In this document: in pieces, positions 18,775 through 26,137 of the stretch
How the letters are laid out: every line of letters starts with the position of its first letter
Numbering within the stretch: position 1 is the first letter of the stretch
Assembly: GCA_020161135.1 (NCBI GenBank)
Contig: JAIUOB010000002.1
Coordinates: forward strand, 62,001-126,000
Direction of reading: 5' to 3'
DNA from: Gemmatimonadota bacterium
Lineage (GTDB): Bacteria > Gemmatimonadota > Gemmatimonadetes > Gemmatimonadales > Gemmatimonadaceae
Length of the DNA: 64,000 nucleotides
Made by a program: the position numbers and the translations under genes
Notes under the pieces: model-generated
The model's database searches: none
What the model was told of the DNA's origin: nothing
What the model saw: the letters and a program-made list of their open reading frames with translations, nothing else

Positions 18775-19179
18775 ATGGCCGACCTCCGCAATCTCCGTGT
18801 CCTCGAAGCCGTCGAGGACTTCGCCACCGATGTGCATCGCCTCGCCCAGCCGTATGGCACGGTGCGGTTCACCAGTTGGCGCGCACAGCTCGTCGATGCC
18901 GCCGACTCGGTGGCCGCGAACATCGCCGAAGGCGCTGGGCGCGGTACCGATCCGCAGTGGCTGCACGCGCTGCGCATCGCCATCGGCAGTGCCAACGAGG
19001 TGGGCGTCCTGCTCCGCCGCGGACGCGACAGCGGGGCCATCGATCCGATTGGATGGATGCGCGTCGAGTCCAAGCGGAAGGTGGTCTGCCGCATGCTGGT
19101 GAACCTCTCCCGCGTCATCGAGGAGCGCATTGCCCACCGCGACCCGCGCGCCCAAGCCGGCGGGCGCTCGAGGCATTAG
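18775..19179 (+). CDS. Four-helix-bundle protein (S23 / 23S rRNA intervening-sequence family)
   Basis: 134 residues from ATG 18775 (an earlier GTG at 18745 would add 10 residues unlike the family). The sequence fits the S23/IVP fold: LRVLEAVEDFATDVHRLAQP, then FTSWRAQLVDAADSVAANIAEGAGRGTDPQWLHAL, where the S-V-A-x-N-I-A-E-G-x-G-R block is the family hallmark, then LRIAIGSANEVGVLLRRGRD and a last helix KRKVVCRMLVNLSRVIEE. Relatives are encoded in 23S rRNA intervening sequences or act as the Avd partner in diversity-generating retroelements. No reverse transcriptase is seen here. It interrupts an otherwise plausible binding-protein/permease unit and is followed by an unusual inverted repeat. 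Confidence 0.88.
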   Translation: MADLRNLRVLEAVEDFATDVHRLAQPYGTVRFTSWRAQLVDAADSVAANIAEGAGRGTDPQWLHALRIAIGSANEVGVLLRRGRDSGAIDPIGWMRVESKRKVVCRMLVNLSRVIEERIAHRDPRAQAGGRSRH

Positions 19180-19190
19180 CCTTCGAGGTC

Positions 19191-19266
19191 CCTCCGTAGT
19201 ACCCGTGGTCACCGTAGTCCCCCGCTCCCGTCCCCCCGCTCCCGCCCCTCCCGCTCCCGTCGTTCG
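19191..19266 (+). repeat. Upstream arm of inverted repeat flanking the permease gene
   Basis: A low-complexity stretch of CCGTAGTACC-, CCGTGGTCACC- and CCCGCTCCCG-type units. Its last 16 bases, CCGCTCCCGTCGTTCG (19251-19266), end directly against the TTG start codon at 19267. They are the exact reverse complement of the 16 bases directly after the permease stop (20179-20194). No Shine-Dalgarno is visible in it, although it forms the 5' region of the next gene. Confidence 0.8.
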
Positions 19267-20178
19267 TTGTTCCTCCGCCGTCTCCTCTCGACGCTCCCCA
19301 CGCTCTTCGGCGTCCTCGTCGTCGTCTTCCTCCTGCTCTACGTCGCCCCCGGCGACCCGGTGCAGGCCATGGTGGGCGAACGGGCCGACGCTGAGACCAT
19401 CGCGCGGTTGCGCTCCGAGTTGAAGCTCGACGAACCCCTGCCGACACAGTTCGCGCACTACGTGGCGGGCATCGCGCGCGGCGACCTGGGCCGCTCGTAC
19501 ATCACGGGCCGCCGCATTCGCGACGATCTCCTCGAGCGCTTTCCGCGCACGCTGCTCTTGGCGACCGCGGCGATGCTGCTGGCCATCACCGTCGGCGTGA
19601 CCGTGGGCGTCGTCGCCGCACGGCGCCCCGGCGGTTGGTTCGATCGTCTGGCCCTGGCCGCGACCTACGTGGGCGTCTCGTTTCCGGTCTACTGGATCGG
19701 CCTGCTGCTCATCCTGCTTTTTGCCGTCACGTGGCGCTGGCTCCCCGCGTCGGGTTCGGGAGGCCTCGCGTTTCTCGTGCTCCCCGCGCTGGCCTTGGGC
19801 TCACGTTCCATCGCCTTTCTGGCACGCGTGACACGTTCCGCGATGCTCGAAGCCCTCAGCGCCGACTACGTGCGCACCGCGCGCGCCAAGGGCCTGGCCG
19901 AGCGCACGGTGCTCGTGCGCCATGCCCTACGCACCGCGCTCATTCCCGTCGTGACCGTGATCGGTCTCGACTTCGGCGCCTACCTCACGGGGAGCATTCT
20001 CACGGAGACGGTGTTCAGCTGGCCCGGCATCGGCCGCTACGTCGTCATGGCCATCGCGCGCCGCGATCTCCCCGCCGTGCAGGGCGCCGTGCTGTTCCTG
20101 TCGGTGGTGTTCGTGCTCGTCAACGTTCTCACGGACAGCGCCTATCGCCGCGTCGATCCGCGCGTGCGGGGGGTGTAG
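19267..20178 (+). CDS. OppB/DppB-type ABC transporter permease
   Basis: 303 residues, apparently starting at TTG 19267. The N terminus LFLRRLLSTLPTLFGVLVVVFLLLYVAPGDP matches the conserved start of OppB/DppB proteins, including the first membrane helix and the APGDP motif. About six membrane helices follow, with the cytoplasmic EAA loop at YVRTARAKGLAERTVLVRHALRTALIPVV and the family motif VFSWPGIGRYVVMAIARRDLPAVQG. It probably pairs with the lipoprotein at 17143, though an OppC partner and OppD/F ATPases are missing nearby. It is unusual in that a perfect 16-bp inverted repeat touches both the start and the stop codon, and no ribosome-binding site precedes it. Confidence 0.92.
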   Translation: MFLRRLLSTLPTLFGVLVVVFLLLYVAPGDPVQAMVGERADAETIARLRSELKLDEPLPTQFAHYVAGIARGDLGRSYITGRRIRDDLLERFPRTLLLATAAMLLAITVGVTVGVVAARRPGGWFDRLALAATYVGVSFPVYWIGLLLILLFAVTWRWLPASGSGGLAFLVLPALALGSRSIAFLARVTRSAMLEALSADYVRTARAKGLAERTVLVRHALRTALIPVVTVIGLDFGAYLTGSILTETVFSWPGIGRYVVMAIARRDLPAVQGAVLFLSVVFVLVNVLTDSAYRRVDPRVRGV

Positions 20179-20300
20179 CGAACGACGGGAGCGGGGGGAG
20201 CGGAGCGACGGGAGCCGAAGGACGAGACGACGGCTACCGCGGTTACCGTGGTCTCGACGTCCTGCTTCCGTGGTTCCGCTCCCCCCGCTTCCGTAGTACG
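20179..20300. repeat. Downstream inverted-repeat arm and long hairpin between convergent genes
   Basis: The first 16 bases (20179-20194) mirror 19251-19266 perfectly. The whole tract also folds on itself: 20185-20215 (ACGGGAGCGGGGGGAGCGG...) pairs with 20264-20294, 27 of 31 positions by hand. The interior 20220-20262 adds further pairing (GGACG with CGTCC). It lies between the convergent permease and reductase genes, so it may end transcription from both sides. There is no clear T tract. Confidence 0.7.
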
Positions 20301-20308
20301 CCGTCCCC

Positions 20309-21343
20309 TCAGTCGTCCTTCTGCCCGAAAATCGCCAGGTTCGACGAATGCCCCGGATTCACCTTCTTGTCCGGGTAGACCCAGTGCACCGCCTGATTCA
20401 CGGCGATCGCCGCTTCAGCGAAGCCGACGGCGATCAGCTTGAGCTTCCCCGGATACGTGGTGATGTCACCGGCGGCGTAGATCCCCGGACGACCCGTCTC
20501 CATCGTGGTCGTCACCTGGATCTCGTCCTTCGCGATCGTGAGCCCCCACTCGAGCAACGTCCCGAGGTCGGAGACGTAGCCCAGCATCGGCAGGATCACG
20601 TCACAGGCGATGTCACGCGTGGTCTTCGCCTTGATGTCCTTGAGCGTGACGCCGGTGATGGCCGTGTCGCCGTGGATCGCGTCGAGTTCGTGGAACGTGT
20701 GGATCGACACCCGCCCATCACCACGCGCGGCGGCCGCCTGCACCTCGGCCACCGTCGCCGCGTGCGCGCGGAAACGATCGCTGCGATGCACCAGCGTCAC
20801 CGACTGCGCACGGTCGCGGAGCTGCGCACACCAGTCGAACGCAGAGTCGCCACCACCGATGATGAGGACATTGCGTCCGCGGAATTCCTCGGGGTCCGTG
20901 ACGACCGGGTGGATGCCGCGCCCGTACCACGGCTCCGCGAACGCCTGCGGCAGCTTGCGCGGTGCGAACGCCCCGATGCCGGCCGCGATCACCACGCTGC
21001 GTGTCGGGAACCGGTCGGTGGCCGTGACGAGCACGAAGTGCCCTTCGGATTCCTCGAGCGCGATGACCCGCTGCTGAAGGTGCGCCGGCAGCCCGGTCTG
21101 CGGATGGAACTGTGCGGCCTGCGCCGCGAGCGATTTCACGAGGTCTTTCGCCAACACCTGCGGAAAGCCCGCGACGTCGAAGATGAGCTTCTCGGGATAG
21201 AGCGCCGTGAGCTGACCGCCCAGCTCCGGCAGTGCGTCCACGATCTGCGCGCTGGCGCCGCGCATGCCGGCGTAGAACTGGGCGAAGAGCCCCGTCGGAC
21301 CGCCGCCGAGGATCGTGATGTCGACGAGAGGATGGGTACGCAT
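20309..21343 (-). CDS. Ferredoxin/flavodoxin-NADP+ reductase, thioredoxin-reductase type
   Basis: 344 residues from ATG 21343. FAD-binding motif ITILGGGPTGLFAQFYAG is at residues about 9-26, NADPH-binding VLIIGGGDSAFDWCAQL around 160-180, and the second FAD signature GRPGIYAAGDITTYPGK near 285. PGKLKLIAVGFAEAAIAVNQA is characteristic of type-2 ferredoxin-NADP+ reductases (YumC-like). No CxxC redox pair is present between the FAD and NADP regions, which argues against a true thioredoxin reductase. It supplies or withdraws electrons from ferredoxins/flavodoxins in the cytoplasm. It is convergent with the permease gene and divergent from the adenosyltransferase gene. Confidence 0.93.
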   Translation of the reverse strand: MRTHPLVDITILGGGPTGLFAQFYAGMRGASAQIVDALPELGGQLTALYPEKLIFDVAGFPQVLAKDLVKSLAAQAAQFHPQTGLPAHLQQRVIALEESEGHFVLVTATDRFPTRSVVIAAGIGAFAPRKLPQAFAEPWYGRGIHPVVTDPEEFRGRNVLIIGGGDSAFDWCAQLRDRAQSVTLVHRSDRFRAHAATVAEVQAAAARGDGRVSIHTFHELDAIHGDTAITGVTLKDIKAKTTRDIACDVILPMLGYVSDLGTLLEWGLTIAKDEIQVTTTMETGRPGIYAAGDITTYPGKLKLIAVGFAEAAIAVNQAVHWVYPDKKVNPGHSSNLAIFGQKDD

Positions 21344-21384
21344 CCCGGAAAGGTAGGGGCCCGACGTCCCGACGGCAGGACCCG

Positions 21385-21397
21385 TTATCTTGCGGCC
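21385..21397 (+). promoter_or_regulatory. Putative leaderless promoter (-10 box)
   Basis: TTATCT at 21385-21390 lies seven bases before ATG 21398, the same arrangement (GTTATCTTG) seen before the gene at 5014. The spacing predicts a message beginning at or next to the start codon. Confidence 0.45.
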
Positions 21398-21943
21398 ATG
21401 AAGATCTATACCCGCACCGGGGATGAAGGCGGCACCGCGCTGTTCGGCGGTGGCCGCGTCGGCAAGGACCACCCACGCGTCGAGGCCTATGGCGACGTCG
21501 ACGAGCTCAATGCCTCGCTCGGCCTCGCCCGGTCCATCGAGATGATGCCGCGCATCGACGAGGTGCTGGTGCCCGTGCAGCGCGACCTGTTCGCCATCGG
21601 TGCGCTGCTCGCCACCCCCGATCATGAGAAGATGCGGGAGCAGCTCGCCAAGGCCCGCATCGACGAGGCGCGCATCGCCGAACTCGAACGCGCGATCGAC
21701 ACCTGCGAACAGGAGCTCGAGCCGCTCCGCAGCTTCATCATCCCCGGCGGGACGCCCAAGGCGGCCGCCCTGCACGTCGCGCGCACGGTGTGCCGACGGG
21801 CAGAGCGCCGTGTGGTGTCGCTCGCGCGGGAGATCGAGCTGCCGCCGCTCGTCGTCATCTACCTGAATCGGCTGTCCGACCTGCTCTTCATGCTCGCCCG
21901 CGTGGCCAACCGGCGAGCGGGCGCCGGCGAAGTCACCTGGTGA
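21398..21943 (+). CDS. pduO: Cob(I)yrinic acid a,c-diamide adenosyltransferase, PduO type
   Basis: 181 residues. It transfers the adenosyl group of ATP to cob(I)alamin to make coenzyme B12. The N-terminal ATP-binding motif YTRTGDEGGTALFGGGRV is complete. VEAYGDVDELNASLGLAR, FIIPGGTPKAAALHVARTVCRRAERRVV and a C-terminal YLNRLSDLLFMLARVANR helix are all PduO signatures. Length is normal. It is the first gene of a two-gene unit: its TGA overlaps the GTG of aroB (GTGA, 21940-21943). A TTATCT box sits directly upstream. Confidence 0.96.
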   Translation: MKIYTRTGDEGGTALFGGGRVGKDHPRVEAYGDVDELNASLGLARSIEMMPRIDEVLVPVQRDLFAIGALLATPDHEKMREQLAKARIDEARIAELERAIDTCEQELEPLRSFIIPGGTPKAAALHVARTVCRRAERRVVSLAREIELPPLVVIYLNRLSDLLFMLARVANRRAGAGEVTW

Positions 21944-23055
21944 GCGCGGTGGCCCCCGAGGCCCTCGGCGCGCCGCTGGCGCTCCCGTTGGCCTACCCCG
22001 TGTATTGCCAGCGCGGCGCGCTCGCCCACATCGCTGCGGTCGTCGAGGCGGTGGCACCGGCGCATCGCGTGGCGCTCATTACGGATGCCCACGTCGCGAT
22101 GCACCACGCCGCGGCCGTCGAATCCCAGTTTGCCGAGGGGCACCTGCGCCGCTTCACCATCCCGGCCGGCGAGGCCGAGAAGACGCGCGACCGCTGGGCA
22201 CAACTCACCGATGCCCTGCTGGCGTGGGGCGCTGGGCGCGACACCACGGTGATCGCCCTCGGTGGTGGCGTCGTCGGCGACCTCGCCGGGTTCGTCGCCG
22301 CCACCTTCATGCGCGGTCTTCCGGTGGTGCAGGTCCCCACTTCGCTGCTGGCCATGGTCGATGCGTCGGTGGGTGGGAAGACCGCCGTCGACACGCCGCA
22401 GGGCAAGAATCTCGTCGGCGCCTTCCACGACCCCGCCGCCGTGGTCATCGACCCCGACGTGCTCCGCACCCTCTCCCCCGACCAGCTCCGTGCGGGACTC
22501 GCCGAGGTGCTCAAGCACGGCATCATCGCCGATGCGGCATACTTCGACGCGACCTTGCAGGCGCTCCCGTCGCTGTCCGCCGAGGGCGGCGCGGCGTCGG
22601 CGCTTCCGGCGCTCATCGCGGGGAGCGTGCGCATCAAGTCGGCCGTGGTGGCGGAGGACGTGCGCGAGGGGGGGCTTCGACAGATCCTCAACTTCGGGCA
22701 CACGATCGCCCACGCCATCGAACTGCTCGAGCACTACACCCTGCTCCACGGCGACGCGGTGGCCATGGGAATGGTCGCCGAAGCGCACCTGGCCGTGCGG
22801 CTGGGGCTGGCGTCGCCGACGCTGGCGGTGGCCGTGGAGGACGCCGTGCGTCGGGCCGGCCTGCCCCTGCGCCCGCCCGCGCATCTCGACCCGGCGGCGA
22901 TCGTCGCCGCCACGCACGGTGACAAGAAGGCGCGCGGCGGTGCGGCCCGGTACGCGCTTCCGCGGGCGGTGGGTGAGATGGAATCGGGCGAGGGACGGTG
23001 GTCGGTTTCTGTCCCTGATGCCTTGGTCCTGCAAGTCCTGACCGGTGAGACCTAG
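21940..23055 (+). CDS. aroB: 3-Dehydroquinate synthase
   Basis: 371 residues from GTG 21940, chosen because it overlaps the preceding stop and gives a normal AroB length. This cytosolic NAD- and metal-dependent enzyme converts DAHP to 3-dehydroquinate, the second shikimate step. NAD-binding IALGGGVVGDLAGFVAATFMRG, then PTSLLAMVDASVGGKTAVD, and metal/substrate residues in LAEVLKHGIIAD, LNFGHTIAHAIE and LLHGDAVAMGM are all present. It is translationally coupled to the cobalamin adenosyltransferase. The TAG stop lies within a TAGTTTTCCG string like the one near the citrate synthase gene. Confidence 0.97.
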   Translation: MSAVAPEALGAPLALPLAYPVYCQRGALAHIAAVVEAVAPAHRVALITDAHVAMHHAAAVESQFAEGHLRRFTIPAGEAEKTRDRWAQLTDALLAWGAGRDTTVIALGGGVVGDLAGFVAATFMRGLPVVQVPTSLLAMVDASVGGKTAVDTPQGKNLVGAFHDPAAVVIDPDVLRTLSPDQLRAGLAEVLKHGIIADAAYFDATLQALPSLSAEGGAASALPALIAGSVRIKSAVVAEDVREGGLRQILNFGHTIAHAIELLEHYTLLHGDAVAMGMVAEAHLAVRLGLASPTLAVAVEDAVRRAGLPLRPPAHLDPAAIVAATHGDKKARGGAARYALPRAVGEMESGEGRWSVSVPDALVLQVLTGET

Positions 23056-23146
23056 TTTTCCGCCATATTCGTTCCCGATTCTGGTGGTTCAGTGATTGGA
23101 TAGTGCTTCGCAAATGGCCCGATAGAGCGAGGGGCGAAAAAATATG

Positions 23147-23175
23147 TTGACCGGCATGGAGTGTGATCGTATAGT
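23147..23175 (+). promoter_or_regulatory. Canonical sigma-70 promoter of the sigma factor gene
   Basis: TTGACC at 23147-23152, a 17-base spacer, and TATAGT at 23170-23175. This is the clearest housekeeping-type promoter in the window. It lies about 60 bases before ATG 23238, inside the 182-bp gap after aroB; nothing else is recognised in that gap. Confidence 0.75.
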
Positions 23176-23237
23176 GGCGCTCCCACCCGGCCAGGGCACT
23201 GTTTCCCCGGTCATCCGCACACGTACGGCGAGGGCGT

Positions 23238-24146
23238 ATGCAGGCAGCTGCCGCGACCAGGTCCGCCGAAGCCCGCTCCAAGGGCTTCTTCCGTTCGGCT
23301 CCCTCCACGGCCTTCGATCAGTATCTGCACGACATCCAGAAGCTCCCCCTCATCACCGATGCGGCGGAGGAGCGGCGTCTGGCGCGACTCGCGCAACAGG
23401 GTGACGAAGCGGCGGCGGAGCGGCTGGTAACAGCGAACCTCCGGTTCGTCATCAGCTATGTGAAGAAGTACCAGGGGCATGGTCTCGACCTCTCCGAGCT
23501 TGTCGCCATCGGCAACGAGGGGCTCCTGAAGGCGGTCCGCAAGTTCGATCCCGATCAGGGCGTCAAGTTCATCTCCTACGCCGTCTGGTGGGTGCGTCAG
23601 GCCGTCCTCAAGGCCCTGGCCGAGCAGACCCGCAGCGTCCGCATCCCGCTCAACCAGAATTCGCAGCTCATCCGCATGGCGCGCGGCGAGATGATCCTCT
23701 CGCAGGTGCTCAACCGCGAGCCCACCGACGCGGAGCTCTCCAAGCTGCTCGACGAGCCGCTCGAGCAGGTGCGCAACGCCCGCCAGATCTCGAGCACCGA
23801 AGTCTCCCTCGACGCCCCCATCGATCGGCAGGATCGCGAAGCGTCCACCCTCGGCGAGCGCTTCGCCGGCGAGACGCACGCCGACATCGAGGACGGCACC
23901 GACTTCCGCCTCATGCGCGAGTTCATCGATCGCGTTTTCCGGAAGTATCTCACGCCGCGTGAGCGCAAGATCCTCTACCTCTACTACGGGCTCGACGAAG
24001 GGGCGGAGGCGATGACCCTCGAGCGCATCGGTGCGCTCATGGGCGTCACCCGCGAGCGCATCCGGCAGATCCGCGAGCGGGCCTTCGAGAAGCTGCGCGA
24101 GTCACCCGACGGGCGCGCCCTGGCGGGCTTCTGGGGCGCCGCCTGA
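23238..24146 (+). CDS. RpoD/SigA-family RNA polymerase sigma factor
   Basis: 302 residues from ATG 23238, preceded by GAGGG at 23230-23234. Region 1.2 begins at AFDQYLHDIQKLPLITDAAEERRLARLAQQGD. Region 2 contains NLRFVISYVKKYQGHGLDLSELVAIGNEGLLKAVRKFDP and the -10 recognition segment VKFISYAVWWVRQAVLKAL. Region 3 follows, and region 4.2 is the helix-turn-helix MTLERIGALMGVTRERIRQIRERAFEKLRE. Region 1.1 is absent. Such short proteins are either group-2 sigma factors or, as in Bacteroidota, the primary factor; the window cannot decide. Its own gene has a textbook TTGACC-17-TATAGT promoter, which fits housekeeping expression. Confidence 0.93.
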   Translation: MQAAAATRSAEARSKGFFRSAPSTAFDQYLHDIQKLPLITDAAEERRLARLAQQGDEAAAERLVTANLRFVISYVKKYQGHGLDLSELVAIGNEGLLKAVRKFDPDQGVKFISYAVWWVRQAVLKALAEQTRSVRIPLNQNSQLIRMARGEMILSQVLNREPTDAELSKLLDEPLEQVRNARQISSTEVSLDAPIDRQDREASTLGERFAGETHADIEDGTDFRLMREFIDRVFRKYLTPRERKILYLYYGLDEGAEAMTLERIGALMGVTRERIRQIRERAFEKLRESPDGRALAGFWGAA

Positions 24147-24303
24147 ACCGGCGCTGACGGGGCGCGTGGGCGGGACGCGAGCTCCCGCCCACGCCCCGCG
24201 CGGCGCCATCGCAGGTCCTGCAGGTCCAAATGGAGGCGGTGGGGCTCGGCGCAGAATGCGTCTGGCGCCACCGCTTCGTCGACTGGCCGCCGACGGAGGC
24301 GCC

Positions 24304-24684
24304 ATGCCGCGTGTGCTCATTATCGATGACGAGTCTGGGATCCGGTTCGCGCTCCGACGCTGGTTCGATCGGCAGCAGTGGGCCGTGCTGGAGGCCGAGG
24401 ATGGCACCGCCGCCCTCGGTATCCTCGAAGACGCCGCAGGCGCCGGCGATGCCGTCGACCTCATCATCTGCGACCTGCATCTCCCCGGCATGTCAGGCGA
24501 GGAGCTCGTGACGCGCCTGCAGGCGTCCCACCCCGCGCTCGTCGAGCGGCTCGTGCTCACGACCGGCGACGCGATCGACGCGGCACCGCCCGACAGCGTC
24601 CTCGGGCGACATCCCCATGTCCTGCAGAAGCCTTTCGACCTGACCACGCTGCGCGCGATGGTCACCTCCCTCACTGCAGGCTGA
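24304..24684 (+). CDS. Single-domain response regulator
   Basis: 126 residues, only a CheY-like receiver. VLIIDDESGIR gives the acidic pocket, Asp 57 in LIICDLHLPGMSG is the phospho-acceptor, the switch Thr is in LVLTTGD, and Lys is in VLQKPFDL. No output domain, so it probably works by protein contact or as a phosphorelay intermediate. No kinase gene is adjacent. The sensor at 6309 lacks its phospho-acceptor His, but nothing links the two. It sits between the sigma factor (157 bp upstream) and glcD (25 bp downstream). Confidence 0.93.
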   Translation: MPRVLIIDDESGIRFALRRWFDRQQWAVLEAEDGTAALGILEDAAGAGDAVDLIICDLHLPGMSGEELVTRLQASHPALVERLVLTTGDAIDAAPPDSVLGRHPHVLQKPFDLTTLRAMVTSLTAG

Positions 24685-24698
24685 TCCGCGCGGCCGAG

Positions 24699-24704
24699 TA
24701 GTTT
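24699..24704 (+). promoter_or_regulatory. Putative leaderless promoter of glcDEF
   Basis: TAGTTT at 24699-24704 ends five bases before ATG 24710. The longer string TAGTTTTCSG recurs at 23053 and 54040. No Shine-Dalgarno precedes the glcD start. Confidence 0.4.
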
Positions 24705-24709
24705 TCGGC

Positions 24710-26119
24710 ATGCGCGACACTTTCGAGCGACTGGTCGGTGCGCGGTGGGTCAAATCCCGCCGTGCGGACCTCGCGCCCTTCGACGCCGACGGCCTGCCGG
24801 GCTACCGCGCCACGCCGGCGCTCGCCGTCTTTCCCGGCACCCGCGACGAGCTGGTTGCGGTCGTGCGCGCCTGTGCCGACGCGGCGCTCCCCTTCGTTCC
24901 CCGGGGCGCCGGCACCGGCCTCTCCGGCGGCGCGCTGGCCGACGACGTCGTGCTCATCGGCCTCAATCGCCTCACGCGCATCCTCCACATCGATCCCATC
25001 GAACGCCTTGCGCGGGTCGAGCCGGGTGTCGTGAATGCGCGACTCTCCAAAGCGGTCGCTCCATTCGGCCTGCAGTACGCACCCGACCCGTCGAGTCAGG
25101 CGGCCTGCACCATCGGTGGCAACGTTGCCGAGAATGCCGGAGGACCGCACTGCCTGAAGTATGGCGTCACACTCAATCACGTCGTGGCCTGCGACATCGT
25201 ACTCCCGGACGGCACCTGCACGACCCTCGGCGGCGCGGTCGACGAACCGGAAGGCTACGACCTGCTCGGCGTGTTCGTGGGCAGCGAAGGGTGCTTCGGC
25301 GTGGCCACCGAGATCACGGTGCGCCTCGTGCCACTGCCCGACGCGGTGCACACGCTGCTCGCGGACTTCGCCTCCGTCGATGCGGCGGCACGCGCCGTAT
25401 CCGCGATCGTCGCGACGGGCATCGTCCCCGCCGCGCTCGAGATGATGGACAACGCGACCATCCGCGCCGTCGAAGCCAGCGTGTACGCAGCGGGCTATCC
25501 CGTCGACGCGGCCGCCATCCTGCTGTGTGAGGTGGACGGCATGGCCGAGGGACTCGCGGCCGACGTCGAACTCATTCGCGCCGCGTGCCGTGCGGCGGGC
25601 GCGCGTGACGTGCGCGTCGCCACCGAGGAGGCGGAACGCATGCGCCTGTGGCAGGGGCGCAAGAAGGCCTTCGGCGCGATGGGGCGCCTCGCGCCGTCGC
25701 TCGTCGTGCAGGACGCCGTGGTGCCTCGCACGAAGTTGCCGGCCGTGCTCGCCGAGGTGGCGACGATCGCCGCCGCACACGACGTGCGCGTGTGCAACGT
25801 CTTCCACGCCGGCGACGGCAACCTGCACCCCAACATCGCGTACGACGCCTCGAACGCCGAGGAGAGTGCGCGCGTGCACGAGGCAATGACGGCGATCATG
25901 CAGGCGTGCATCGCGGCCGGCGGCACCATCACCGGCGAGCACGGCGTGGGGCTCGACAAGTTGCCGTACATGGAGCGTCTCTTCGACGCCGCGTCGCTCG
26001 ATGCGATGTGTCGCGTGCGCAGCGCGTTCGACCCCGATCGGCTCGCCAACCCCGGCAAGGTCGTGCCAGTGCACAGTTGTCGCGAATGGCACGGCACGCC
26101 TGCGGTCACGCGCGCATGA
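24710..26119 (+). CDS. glcD: Glycolate oxidase subunit GlcD (FAD-linked oxidase)
   Basis: 469 residues. The PCMH-type FAD-binding domain covers about 40-215, with PRGAGTGLSGGAL as the FAD/pyrophosphate loop and CTIGGNVAENAGGPHCLKYGVT as the second signature. The FAD-oxidase C-terminal domain follows, with NVFHAGDGNLHPNIAYD and GEHGVGLDKLPYM. The family oxidises 2-hydroxy acids (glycolate, D-lactate) to 2-oxo acids and passes electrons to the Fe-S subunit GlcF and the respiratory chain. glcE and glcF follow directly, so glycolate is the favoured substrate. The message may be leaderless. A phosphoglycolate-type HAD enzyme occurs at 3242. Confidence 0.95.
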   Translation: MRDTFERLVGARWVKSRRADLAPFDADGLPGYRATPALAVFPGTRDELVAVVRACADAALPFVPRGAGTGLSGGALADDVVLIGLNRLTRILHIDPIERLARVEPGVVNARLSKAVAPFGLQYAPDPSSQAACTIGGNVAENAGGPHCLKYGVTLNHVVACDIVLPDGTCTTLGGAVDEPEGYDLLGVFVGSEGCFGVATEITVRLVPLPDAVHTLLADFASVDAAARAVSAIVATGIVPAALEMMDNATIRAVEASVYAAGYPVDAAAILLCEVDGMAEGLAADVELIRAACRAAGARDVRVATEEAERMRLWQGRKKAFGAMGRLAPSLVVQDAVVPRTKLPAVLAEVATIAAAHDVRVCNVFHAGDGNLHPNIAYDASNAEESARVHEAMTAIMQACIAAGGTITGEHGVGLDKLPYMERLFDAASLDAMCRVRSAFDPDRLANPGKVVPVHSCREWHGTPAVTRA

Positions 26120-26137
26120 TCGCGCCATGGACATCGC

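Noticed and set aside
17152..19458. A 768-codon reverse frame opposite the binding protein and four-helix-bundle genes.
   Set aside because: Antisense shadow; no motif, and the forward genes have clear family matches.
20309..21343. Thioredoxin reductase.
   Set aside because: The redox CxxC pair is absent and the C-terminal PGKLKLIAVGF-type motif fits ferredoxin-NADP+ reductase.
23056..23237. A small RNA or leader peptide in the gap after aroB, because of the TAGTTTTCCG string.
   Set aside because: No terminator, stable fold or start codon with a ribosome-binding site was found; the gap is explained by the sigma factor promoter and leader.
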